A stretch of 64,000 nucleotides of DNA from Mesorhabditis belari (taxonomy: Eukaryota > Nematoda > Chromadorea > Rhabditida > Rhabditidae). Positions 27,201-39,200 of this stretch are shown piece by piece. Numbering within the stretch: position 1 is the stretch's first letter; every line of letters starts with the position of its first letter. The position numbers were made by a program, and so were the translations under genes. The notes under the pieces are model-generated. The model was not told the DNA's origin. It was given only the letters and a program-made list of their open reading frames with translations, and made no database searches. Location of the stretch: contig CAUEEP010000731.1 in NCBI GenBank assembly GCA_958450365.1, forward strand, positions 974,501-1,038,500, in the 5' to 3' direction.

Positions 27201-30200
27201 GAACGAAAAATGGCCGATGGATTACCGTAGTTTTGTCTTAGAAAACGCAATAGTTGAAAGAAGTGCACGCAAGTAAAAAAAAACCTATTACTGGAAGTGT
27301 AAGTTTCAAAATATCAAATCACCTTATGCAATCGTTTATTCTAATCCTCCGGCTTTCGTTAAAGGAATTACCAAAATATTCATTTCCGAAGTCATTGACC
27401 CTTGAAGATGAGACAAATTCTTTCCAAAAACCACTTCAAAGGCTTTAGTCTCAAAAAAAGCAAAGAAAATGTTGAACTGTTTGTCTTTACTTTCTCAAGA
27501 CAAGGTCATTTTACCATTTCAGCTGAGAAATCTCTTGACCGACACCGTAAATGGCAAGGTTTTCTAGGTCTTTAGTCAGTTTTTCCAGAATTTTATCTTT
27601 TCCAAGAATTCCAGGGTTCCAGGGTCAAATTGTTGGCTTTAAAAAAGCTAAATGACGGGTTGTCTTGTGGGTTTTTTCGGTGAGACTGGCGCCACTTTTT
27701 TTAAAAGGAGAATTTTTGGACAAGAATTCTTTGGGTTACATTTGAACTTGTTTAAGTTGTGTAAACGGGGACTTGTCGAAAATTCAATGAGGCACACAAA
27801 AATAATCAAGTTTTGCGCAGAAATCGTGAATTTATTGATTCAAAGCTCCTAGCAGAGAAGTTGAACAGCTTGAAACAAGCAATCGTGTCGGCTAAAACGT
27901 TTTAATAAAATACCAAGTAAAACTCAACGATTCGTTGATTGACAATGTTAAAAACCGCCAAACTAAGCCCCAAACTGATAATGTTAAAAGCCCAAAGAAG
28001 GCAACGAAGACTTTGAACAAGGGGAGAAAGACATCTTCATTAACATAAGAAAGACATCTTCATTCTCGACATTAATCCCAACTGCCAGCGTTATACCTAC
28101 AAAATTTTGAAACTTGAAATCAATTTTGATAATTTTGATTTTGATATTTTTCAAAAAATTCAATATCACAAAAAAACCATGACTTTTTCAAATTTATTGA
28201 CAAGCTTTGCACCACAATCACAGTAGCTTGTATAATATTTCAAAGCTTTTAAAACCAACTAGTATTCCAAAGTTTTACCACCAAAAAAGAACTTGAGTTT
28301 CAATACATTCAGCTTAACTGTGTGGATTCACGAGGTAGTATCCTTTTCAGAACAAAAACCGTTCTTGATCGATTTCTTCCAAAAAATTGGCCTCCTCTTG
28401 CCCTTTGTTCTTGTCTCTCATTACCTGTTGCCGCCTGAAGACTGAAAAAAAGGTCTGCTAATGCCAAAAAGACAAAGAAACCTAAAAAAGAATTGCCTTC
28501 AAAGAAAAAAAACGACAAAAGGGAGTCCTTTTGAGACTTCGGGAGAGTCTTTGTGGATATGTGAAGAAGTGAATGGACCGTGTGAAATGTGACACTCGCG
28601 TGTCTTCATCTTTTGGCTTCCCTTAGAATCAAATACAGGGATTATCTAAAATAAGTAGTAATGTTTACAAAATCATTTTATTGAACAAACCACAGATGCG
28701 TCAACAATTAACACAACCGCCTCTCAATAAATAAGGCTTAATTTGAAACTTGTAAATTTAAAACTTACCGCACATTGATTAAGTATCAAATATGAACTTA
28801 ATTTGGACTTAATTTGAAACTCGACTGTTTGAATTACGATTTTTGGTTGTAAATGTCTCGATTTGACTGTGTAAAGTGTACTTTTTGATTCTAAATTCAA
28901 TTAAAACTTACCAAAGAGTCAATGAGAATGCATTATAACAATTATTAACTCTTTCCATTTGATTACCCTCAAATTAACTAATCTCGATAATAGCAAGGGG
29001 TTGGTTTTAGGCAAAAATGGACCTTCTGTGGTCTACCAAAGTCAAAAAATGGTAGAGAAAAGGCCAAAAATTGGGACAGATGGTTCCTTGGATTGACTGG
29101 ATGCTTTTTGTACCCTTTCTACATCTTTTTGGACATGGATTTTGCAAGGGTGCGCGAAAAATTATAGGGTTTCTCGAGGTGGGCAAAGAATTGGTTGAAG
29201 AGCTCGAGTTTTGGCTTTGGGATTTGGAAGTTTGGGGTTTTTAGGAAATTAGAAGATTTTGAAGTTCAGAGGTAGATTTTAAGTTTTACTGATTCTGTCA
29301 GGAATCAAAAACCGTCGCCCGATCACTGTCGAACCAGATCTCAGCTCAGTACTGAACCCTTTGAAACTTGGCTTTTGAAACGACCAAAATTTCTTTACAT
29401 AAACGAATTTTGACTTTCATTTGTTGAGATTCGTTAATCTAGTCGGTTTAGAAGTTAGGATTGTTGATTATAGGTTTATTTTTGTTTGAGTTTCTTCCAT
29501 TAATGCTGAGTGAAGGGATTGAATTGGGGAAATTTTGAAACTTGATCTTTGGCGCAACGAATCGACCAGAAATTTGTCTTTTACTAATTGAAATCAGATC
29601 TCAGTTCAATGCTTAACAATTCGAAACGATCAAAATGTCTTTGCATAAAAGAAATTTGCCTTTTGTTAGTTGAGATTCGTTTATGGGTTTGAAGAGTTTG
29701 AAATGCATATTATTTATTGCTAGTTTAGACATAGGATTCGAAAAGTAGATTAACACATTCGCGACGACGATATTTTGAGCGTACAGTCGCGTAGTCGTCA
29801 ACTGTTTTACTGATAATTTGGTGAAGATTCAAGGATGAACTAAGCTATTATAGTCATTCGAAAGCCCTGAATCTCCTCTTGAAAACTAGTACAAAGTTAT
29901 CGAGAACTTTCTACAAAATAAATAACAAAAGTCCTTAAAAACTTGAGGTGACACCAAAAACATTTGCCATTAGTACGGCCCACCGGTGAGACGGATCGTG
30001 AGACGTGAGACGTACGTGAATGTGTTAGAAGTTGTAATAGGCTTTGTACATTGAAACAAGTGTTGCGATTTATGGATGATGGGACCATTGACCAACCGAA
30101 TACGACGTAAATCTGAACTTTCTTGAAACTTAATCTTTCATCTTGTACTGATTCTCTTTCTAGATTCAATGAAAACAATATTATTTAGTCTCAAAAACTT

Positions 30201-33200
30201 ATAGTAACCTTAAAAGCAACCTCTAACATTTTCTTTTCAAACTTTTCATCCAACATTAACACTTACAATAAGCTTTCACTACTGTATTCACTTTTTGTAA
30301 CTAGTCCTTCATTTGGCAGCACTTCCCTTAGCTCGTCTGGCTCAGTGGCAGGTGTCGGGCTCATTGAAGCGTGACATCGCTGGTTCGACTCCCCAAAGAG
30401 GCGTTCCTCTTTCGCTTTTCTTGAGAGTGACAAGTCTTTTTGTATCTTTATCCACGACTCATTTCTTCCACTTGACTGATCACTTTTGACAAATACAAAA
30501 CCGTAAAGCGAACATAAAATAAGCCAAACAGTCGGCATCATAAAAAGCTAAAATGCTTCGTAAATCCATCAGAGTTGAGATCTGAAATGAACTCTTGAGA
30601 AAATGGGGAAGGAATGGTCAAAAATTTATCTAAATATGCTATAAAATTAATTTAATCTAAATGCGGTCAATAAAATGAATCGAAAAATTATTGCATTTAA
30701 TTAGAAAAGAAAAAATTTGCTAAGGTGGTCAAAGTTGAAACACAAACTTTAAACGAGAGATTTATGATTTTAACATACTTTAAAGCCTTAAAATTAGTAT
30801 TTTTCCGATGTTGGTTGTATCGTTAATTTCGTGGCTCCACTTTTACAACCCATTTCTTTGAAACTACCAAAGTTTAAGCCGTTTGATAGCGTTTGAAAGC
30901 GTAAAGAACGCAGTCTCTTGTCTCACTACACTATCCCAGAATAAAAAGCATTAAGCCTAACTGAATACCTTGAAGAATTTGAAAGATATTCAGTCAAGGT
31001 GAATACTTTTTATTCCGGGATACTGTAGAAAGATTTGGATATACAATAGACTTTAAAAGATAAAATTTCAGAAGTTTAACTCAATTAACCCGTTGAGTAA
31101 AAGGAAGTAATATTTCTAAACAAAAGAACAAAACAAATTAAAAGACGAAAAGTTAAATTTCTAACAATAAAGCACCCCCACTTTCTTTCAGTTGTTCCGG
31201 GAAGAAAACGTGTATCTTCAAAGTGGATAAATATCTATTCAATGACCCATGTCCGGGCACTTCCAAATATTTGGAGGCCTCATACACGTGTGAGGAAGGT
31301 GAGGGGAGATCAAGTCGTGTAATCGGAGTGTCGTGAAATGTCGTGTACTTTGTGCCATCAAATCTTGTAGACACTGCTTCTCTAGCGCACTGCAATTCTT
31401 CCATTTTCCCCTGACAGCAAGCATTTTGGTCATTGACAAACCGGGGCAGCCTTTAAGCTCAATCAACTTGAAACTACAACTTTTCAAAGACTCGAATTCT
31501 AACCAGAACAAGAAATCCATCAGTAATAGCTAAATATTAAACTGTAAGGTATTTTTGATTCTAAATTATTGTCTTTACGTCCTCTAGGGTCATGTTTAAA
31601 AGTTTGAAACTCACTGTAAATACCAAAAATTCCCCAATAAAAGCTACAAGACTGAATGTCTTTCAAATTCTTCAATCAAATTAAAGATATTCTGTTAGGC
31701 TGAATATTTTTCAATATTGATTTAAACTACAGTATTTAAAATTTTGTATGTCGTAACTTTGTTGTACCTCTTTCAGTTGCAATGGTGTTCGTTTGTGTGA
31801 AGTGGAGGTGAACAACGAGAAATTCGGGGACACGTGTCCGGGAACGTCGAAATATCTGGAAGTCAATTGGGATTGTCTACCGGGTTTGTTTCTGTCGTAT
31901 GCCAAATTTTCTAGATATTTGAATATTTCAAAAATGTGATGGTGATTGTACATTTGTGAAAAGCATGTCAAAACGTTCTCGCCTCTTTCAGTTTTAGTTT
32001 TAAATTCAAATTTTCTAGAAACAACGACAACTACGACGACAACTCCTTCAACGACAACATTGGAGGGAAAAGATGTCGATTCCGGCGAGAAATCGGACGA
32101 AATTGGCAAAGAGTGAGTGAAAAATAGTGGATTTATGTAGCATTATGTATTTAATGTAACAGTACAATCCAAGGAAAAAAAGAAAAGAAAGATTTGTAAA
32201 GAAAAAAAATTTAGTTTCAAAATTAGTTAAGAAAAATTGAGATTGCTCAATTAATCAGTCGAACCTTTTTAAGACTTGCTAAACTCGCTATAGTCCCAGT
32301 TGATCGACTGATCCACCTTGTTATAACCTAAATAATCATTTTCAGACTTATTAACCCAATGTATTCACTGTCAAAAATATAAAATGAGATTCAGAATCGA
32401 CTCCGAGGCTTTCTCAAAGAAAAAGTGCTTATCAACGCGGAAAGAGGGCTTCGATTGGCCGACGACCGCCGCCGGGCACACCCATCACACCAAGTGCACA
32501 GATGAGCGACATGGTGGGGTAATTTTGACAAATTTTACAGAAATTTGGTAAAAACAATGCCAATTCAACTTGCCATTGTCTATTTTTTTGCAATTCAAGA
32601 AATCAAAAACCAAATATTACTTGGCCCTAGCACCTCGAATCGTCATTTAATTTGAAACGCATTCTTTTAAAAAATGCAGCTGCTTACTGAAAACTCGTTG
32701 GAAATACAAGAAAAACAATTGAATCAACTCAATTTTCGAATTAAATAGCAATTCAAGCGGACCAAGACAGAGACTTGCATTGGACTTTGCAATCAGCAAG
32801 AATAGACCGCTTTTTTGAAACTAAATCTTTTCAAATTTCGATTTCAAAGTGAAAAGCGATCCAAAGGATTGACTTTATTGGGAAACTGAATTCATGAATG
32901 TATTTCATTTTTTTTTAGGTGAAATGGAGTGGAATTGCGAGAAGACTGGAGAATGGGCAGCCCGGGGACCGAACACGAACGGTTGTTGGAGTGAGTGGAC
33001 GGAGACGAGAAGGAATCAGATGAACGAGGCGGCTGGAAAAGATGATTATACGGGGATCGCCGATGTGATCCGGTTGGTGTCATTTGAAATTATCAGAAAA
33101 TTATCGTGAAATAAGGATAAATAAGCCATACTTATCCTTGTGGATTCAGCATCGTTTTTCGCAGGGTTCAGGCTTTTTTATTGATCAAGTTTCAATATAA

Positions 33201-36200
33201 ATTAAGTCCTAACCACGCTGGAGAAGCTAATCCGTGACGTGGGGTGACGAAGATCTAATCAGAATTATTCAAGTTCAAATTTAACTTCATTAAGACTATT
33301 CAAGTTATTGGGTTTTTGGGTATAAAAATCACTGTTTCAAGTTAATTAATACTCTGTGTTAATTCACAAAATCAATTGATACATCTTTTCGAAATCATTT
33401 TTGCTACATTTTCAATTTTCAGTCAGCTACGAGCCGACTCAAAGCGTCCGATGGCGGGCGGGGATTTGCGCAAAATCGTGAACCTCTTGGAGAGTGCCAC
33501 CGAGAGGATCGTGGCCACGCCAGAAAGTCGACCAGTTCGGAAGCAGATCACATCGGTTTGTTTCAAACAATTTCAGCCAAAACCACCGTAATCTGTGCGC
33601 CATTTTGCTTTTGATCAGTCCAATTTTGGTATGATTGGATAAAGGAATCACAGGGCTTAGTCAATGATATCAAAATTGAGCTCATCGATTGGATCATTTC
33701 TTTGCTTTTATATCTTATTTTGAAATTTTTAGCTTGTCATCGAGATTGGTCAAAATGTGAACAAAAACAAGGAAATTTGGCAGTGGTCGAGCGGTGAGGA
33801 GAAGAGGTTTCTTCATAAGATTCAAGCTTTAAATAAAAGTAATATGTATTAACATTTTCCTAAACTCCAATTCAAATACCTTTCAGAGATTATGGTAGCC
33901 GTTTGATGGACACCGTCGAGCAGTTGACCATTTCGGCCGGTTTAGGCAAAGGGGAGAGCACTGAGAGCTACGTTCAGCCGTTGATTCGAACCGAGTTGGC
34001 GAAGATTAAGGTGATTCAACTTATTCAACTTGCTCACTTGTCCACTTTCAGCTCTCACACTCCGAAAAGGAGAACTATTTTGTGGTGCCGTCGATGGCCA
34101 TGTGGGACAGCAATCGGGTGGACACGGTGGACATCCCGAAAGAGGCTTTTGTTCAACTTCAACAAAAAGGTTAGCAATTTGAAATAGCCTACTTTGTGCT
34201 CTCCTAATCTCATAAACACTCTCTTTCTGGCACACTGCAATCCTTCCATTTTCCCTTACAGTAACAGGGTTTGAAAGAGCACAAAGTACAGATTGAAGCG
34301 GTACAGATTGAAGCGGTACAGATTGAAGCGATAAATTAATCCAAATGAGACAAATTAGTAGTTAAATAGATTGAAACACGACTTTTTAGACACTTCTGAA
34401 GTCTACTACTCTCAGTGGGAATCATTGGGAGACTTCATGGAGCCTCCACCGCAACAAATCGTTCGCGAGGTGGCCGGCAAGAAGGGTGTCTTTAAGTAAG
34501 TTGATATTTCGGCTTTCTAAAACATGTCCCCTTTCTACCGTAATCTTGTCTCTATGTTTTATCCAATCTATCCACTTTTTATATCTTTCGATATCCTTTT
34601 TGAACCCTCATAGAATCAGAGAAAAAGTGAATAGATTGAATAAAAATAGAGACAAGATTACGGTAGAAAGGGAAAAGGGGGCAGGTTTTAGGAAAGTGAT
34701 TGATAAAACCGAAAAATTTCAAACGTTTTTTGCAGGGAGGGAGAGCGAGTGCGCAAAATCGTTTCCCGAATCATCGGCGCCTCGATTCTCGCCGACGGTA
34801 AAGCGAAAAACGTCGGATCGCTTGGGAAACCGGTGAGATTTCTTATCAATTAGCAATTTGCATTTGCGAAATTTAGTCTTACTGTTACTGTTCCTGTTAG
34901 GAGGGCAAAGTTTAACTGTACTACAGTTTAACTTAGCTACAGTTTAACTTAACTTAACCTAACTCTTAACGTTTAACTACAGTACTTGAAAAGTAAACTT
35001 TATTTTATCGTACAAAATGGCAATTAGCTTTTAAAAACATGTTCTATACTCAAATTTCAAACTTGGAGCTGCTTTTGAATCTAAAAAACCCAATTTTTTT
35101 CAATTTCTGATAAAATATAGCGAATTTAACTTGTAAGATTTAAGAAATTGCCTTAAAATTGCCAAATTTCCAGGTGGTTCTCTCATTCCATCACTCGCCC
35201 GAAGCGCTTCGTGGACTTGCCAATGCGGAGTGTGTCTTCTGGAACAAGCAGAAAATAAAGGTTATTTAAATAATGTCTTTTGTGTCCAATAAATCTCAAA
35301 AAGCCATTAAAGTGGTCAATTCAAGGGTGACTCTATCAAATTTGAAACAGAGTTTTTCTAAAGTGCTCAAAGTTTGAGACTTTCGTTTATTTATAGGATT
35401 ATGATTTAAAATTACGCTCAAAGAGCTCAAATTGAAATTGAAATACAAATTGTAATACAAATTGAAATCGAAATTTTAATCTATCTATTTTCAGTGGGAC
35501 AACACCGGGTGCCGACTCAACTCGCACAACGAGTCGCTCACCGTGTGCCTTTGCGATCATTTGACCCATTTCGCCGTGTTAATGGACTTTCAGGGACATG
35601 AGGTATCAAAAAGAGTAAACAAGTTATAAATAAAAAAAAGTTAAAAGACAAAAAACCTTAAAAGCCATTATCTTTTTCAAAAGTTAAGTTTCAAAATGTC
35701 AAAGTGCTGGATCATTGGGAAATCATCTAATAAAAAGGGCAATTTCTTTGAGTTTTTAACAATTTTTTTGTTAAAGGTTTAAGAAAACAAAATATGCTAC
35801 AAAATCAAAACTAAAAGGTAAAATGTATTATACTTTCAAGGAAATAAGTTTCAAAGTATTTGAAGTAATCGGCTTGAATTTAATGTTAATGTAATGTAAT
35901 GGCTGCACTGATCAGGCACTAATGGCTGCACTGATTTAATGTTAACTTAAGTAATGGCTGCACTGATCAGTTTCGAGTAGACTTCGCCTATCAAAACGTT
36001 AGCAAAACCAAAGTTTTGATAAGGTTTTGGTTTTGATTTTGATTCATTTTGGGTCTGGCTTTGGTTTTAATAGAGATTTTGGTTGTGGTTTCGATAAATC
36101 TTGATAGCGAAAGCCTAGTTTCAAAATAAGCTGCTTTAAGCTTAGCTAAGCTCACTAATACGCGAAGATTATCAGCAGGTAAATCGAAATTTCAAAAATG

Positions 36201-39200
36201 TTCAGCTCTCGACGTTCGACGAGCAAATGTTGACCTTTATCACGTATGCCGGGTGCACGGTCTCCATTTTTTGCCTTCTCTTCACCTTTGTCGCTTTCCA
36301 ATGTTTCAGCCAAGGAGGGGGTAAGTTTTAGATTCTTAAATCAATCAAATAATTGCTTTAATTCTCAAATCAATCAAATGTAATCCCGTAAAATCTTGTA
36401 GATTTTAAATCTAAATAAATAATCAAATTTAAAAGCCACTTTTAAATCTCTTTTTTGATGATTTATAGCTATTTTCAACTTTCAAATGAACCTTTTCAAA
36501 TTCTCAGTTTCAAAATAAACAATCCAAAATGAGGACTTCGGCACTCAATTATTGCCTTGTTTGCTAATCAAATCATTAAAATTTAAAAACAAAACATTTT
36601 CAAGTCATTTAAACCAACAAAACAAAGCAAAAATTTAAAAACAAAACAAAAAACATCATTTTTGGTTTAAATGACTTGAAAAGTTGGCTATTTGTAAAGC
36701 AAAATAAGAAAAATCTGGTAACTGCACAATTTTAAGCGTCTAGTTTCAAAGTATTCAACCAAAAAAGATCAAAAAATTCGCTTAAAAGTTAAAAGTGAAT
36801 CATTTCTCAAAGTAATCAACAAAGACAAGCAAAAAAGAAACTTTCAATTCAGATTCAAAATGATTTTTCAAAGTGCTTAAAACGGCTTTTCATTTATCTA
36901 ATTTGGTCGATGATCTAATTAACCCATTGAAAAAGTATTCAACTGCATCAATTCCAGGCGATCGCGTGTTCATCCACAAGAATTTGTGTCTCTCGCTAGT
37001 GTTGGCCGAAATGGTTTTCCTTTTTGGAATCTGGCAAACAGATAAGAGGGTGAGTTTTAGCTAAAAAAAACTGTGTTTCAAATTTGCTAACATAAAAAGA
37101 TGGACTTTTATGTTAATAATCGATTAAAAAAGGTTCTAAAACTTTATTTATAGGCTTTGCTTATAGGCTAAATCAACTATTAAAGCCTTCTTCAGCTTTT
37201 TGATCTCCGTTGGGCTTATCATCAGATGAGAGAGCAAACGGCATATAATGAATTCCTTTCCAGTTGGAGTGCTCGATCATCGCCGGCGTCTTGATGTACC
37301 TCTTTTTGGCGGCATTGACGTGGATGCTGTTGGAGGGTTTCCAGCTGTATCATATGCTTGTTGAGGTGGGAAAAAAGGCTTGCTCGTTGCTGTGAGGAGA
37401 AAATAGAAGAATTGAGTGCGCCAGAAAGAGGGTGTTTAAGGGATTGAGGGCACAAAGTACACTAAGTTTTAACTTGAAGCTAGCTGGAGATAAATCCTAC
37501 AGAGATTGAAACTTTTTTACGTCACCATTAGGTGATTATTTTGAAACCCAACTTTTGGCAGTGAAAGTTGCAACAATTTTTTCAACAAAAGGCGTAGCTC
37601 CTTGTCTCCAAAGCTAAAAGATCTGTAAATCTCTCATTTTTATATTTTTCTATCAAAATGGCTTGAGCGTAGGCCTGGAGTTGACCTAAAGAAGGTTGAA
37701 CTTAAACTTCTTTTTCACTTTTCAAACTAATCCCCCTTCAGTTAAGCTTTTGCTTATGTAATCATATGAAATAAAGCCCCAAGCACATGCAAATTTATTT
37801 AATTTTAAGATTTAAATTCAAATTTAAAACCCAAAAATACTCGAATTCCAGGTTTTCCCAAAGGGATCGAAGAAAATTCGGCTTTTCGTCGTTGGTTACG
37901 GACTACCACTATTTTCGGTGATCGGCGCGTGCTTCCACGACACGAACGGCTTCGGCACACAGAAACATTGCTGGTGAGTTTCAGGAGCAAATACGGATTT
38001 GTCTAGTTTACAAATTCATAAGTGTTTAGAATTAATTATTCAGTTTTTTTCGATCGTTAGTGCCTATTAGATAAAAATCGAAGTTCGATAAGCTAAAGTT
38101 TCAATTTAACCGGCTAGAAAGCCAAAAGAAAGAGTCTAATTACTACTCTATCAAAGTTTTACTCGAATACGAATACAGAAAAATACAGAAAGCCCGTACT
38201 CGGCTACAAAAGCGATAGAAAAAGTTTAATTCTTCGATTCCATTCTCTCCAAAGTTGCGTAATTGATCCATCTTCAGATTACACTCATTTTATACAAAAA
38301 ACTCTAGTTTTAATTTACTCGGCTAAAAAAATAAAAGATAAATAGCAATTGGCGAGAGCTGGCTAGCTAATCCATATAAAAACTTGAGTCTAAAAACTTT
38401 CCCAGGCTTCGCAGCGACAGTTTGTTCACTCTATGGTTCATCGTGCCGGCGGGGATCATTCTCTGCGCGAACACCGGCTTCTTGGTGATGACTTTGTGCA
38501 TCGTTTGTCGGCACTCGAATGGCGGTTATTTGCCATGTAAACGCGAGGAGGATGGTGGGAGGAGTGTTAGGTGAGTATTGTTTTTAAAATTTAAAAAAAA
38601 TCAAGTAATTACGGTTATTCCGGATCCTGTTTTTCACTTGTAAAATTTGATAGCTATGGAAAAGCTATGGCTTACCATTAGCTATGGAAAAGAAAAGAAA
38701 TAATGAAATCGAGGGTTAAATTGAAACCATTCCTCACAGATTAACCACAATTTTGCTGGATTTATCGGCAGGAGTGAGTTTCAATCTTCGTAGCTACTAA
38801 GCCAAGAAGAAAGTTTCAATAATTTTCAATCTGGCCTCGTTGATCGAAAGCAAATAAAAAATGGAAGCAAAAGCAGATTAAAAACGATCATTCAGATTCG
38901 ATCAGATTTGCTAGTTTCAATTTCCTTAGCTAAAAGCCGAAGTTAAAGGCAATTTATAAAATAACTCGCGCTTAAAACTAAACAATTACTTCGCCAGTCT
39001 CTTGTTGAGGTCTAAAGTTTAGCAAGATGATGTTACGTGGCAATTTATATAATAAAATGACTCTAACATCTTGATTTGACAGGCTGAAATTAGTCAGTTT
39101 CAATTTACTCGGCTCAAAAGCCGTAGGTAAAGCCGTAGGTAGCATTAATGATTCCTTGAAAACAAAATTGAACAGGCTTAGGAAATAGGCCTAGTGTTAC

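Larger units (their letters stand above)
25078..31191. other. lat-1 intron 3 (about 6.1 kb)
   Basis: Contains family A copies 3 and 4, family B and C copies (26495-26580, 26168-26325), family E copy 2, family D (30905-31040), a tRNA-derived element (30331-30405) and about 20 GTTTCAA words. It also holds an AAACAAACGAC microsatellite at 26975-27012. I see no additional coding exon. Confidence 0.5.

Noticed and set aside
32711..32900. GTAATT donor at 32519 for lat-1 exon 6
   Set aside because: It would make exon 6 end in phase 0 and break the HormR frame at exon 7; GTGGGG at 32514 keeps it.
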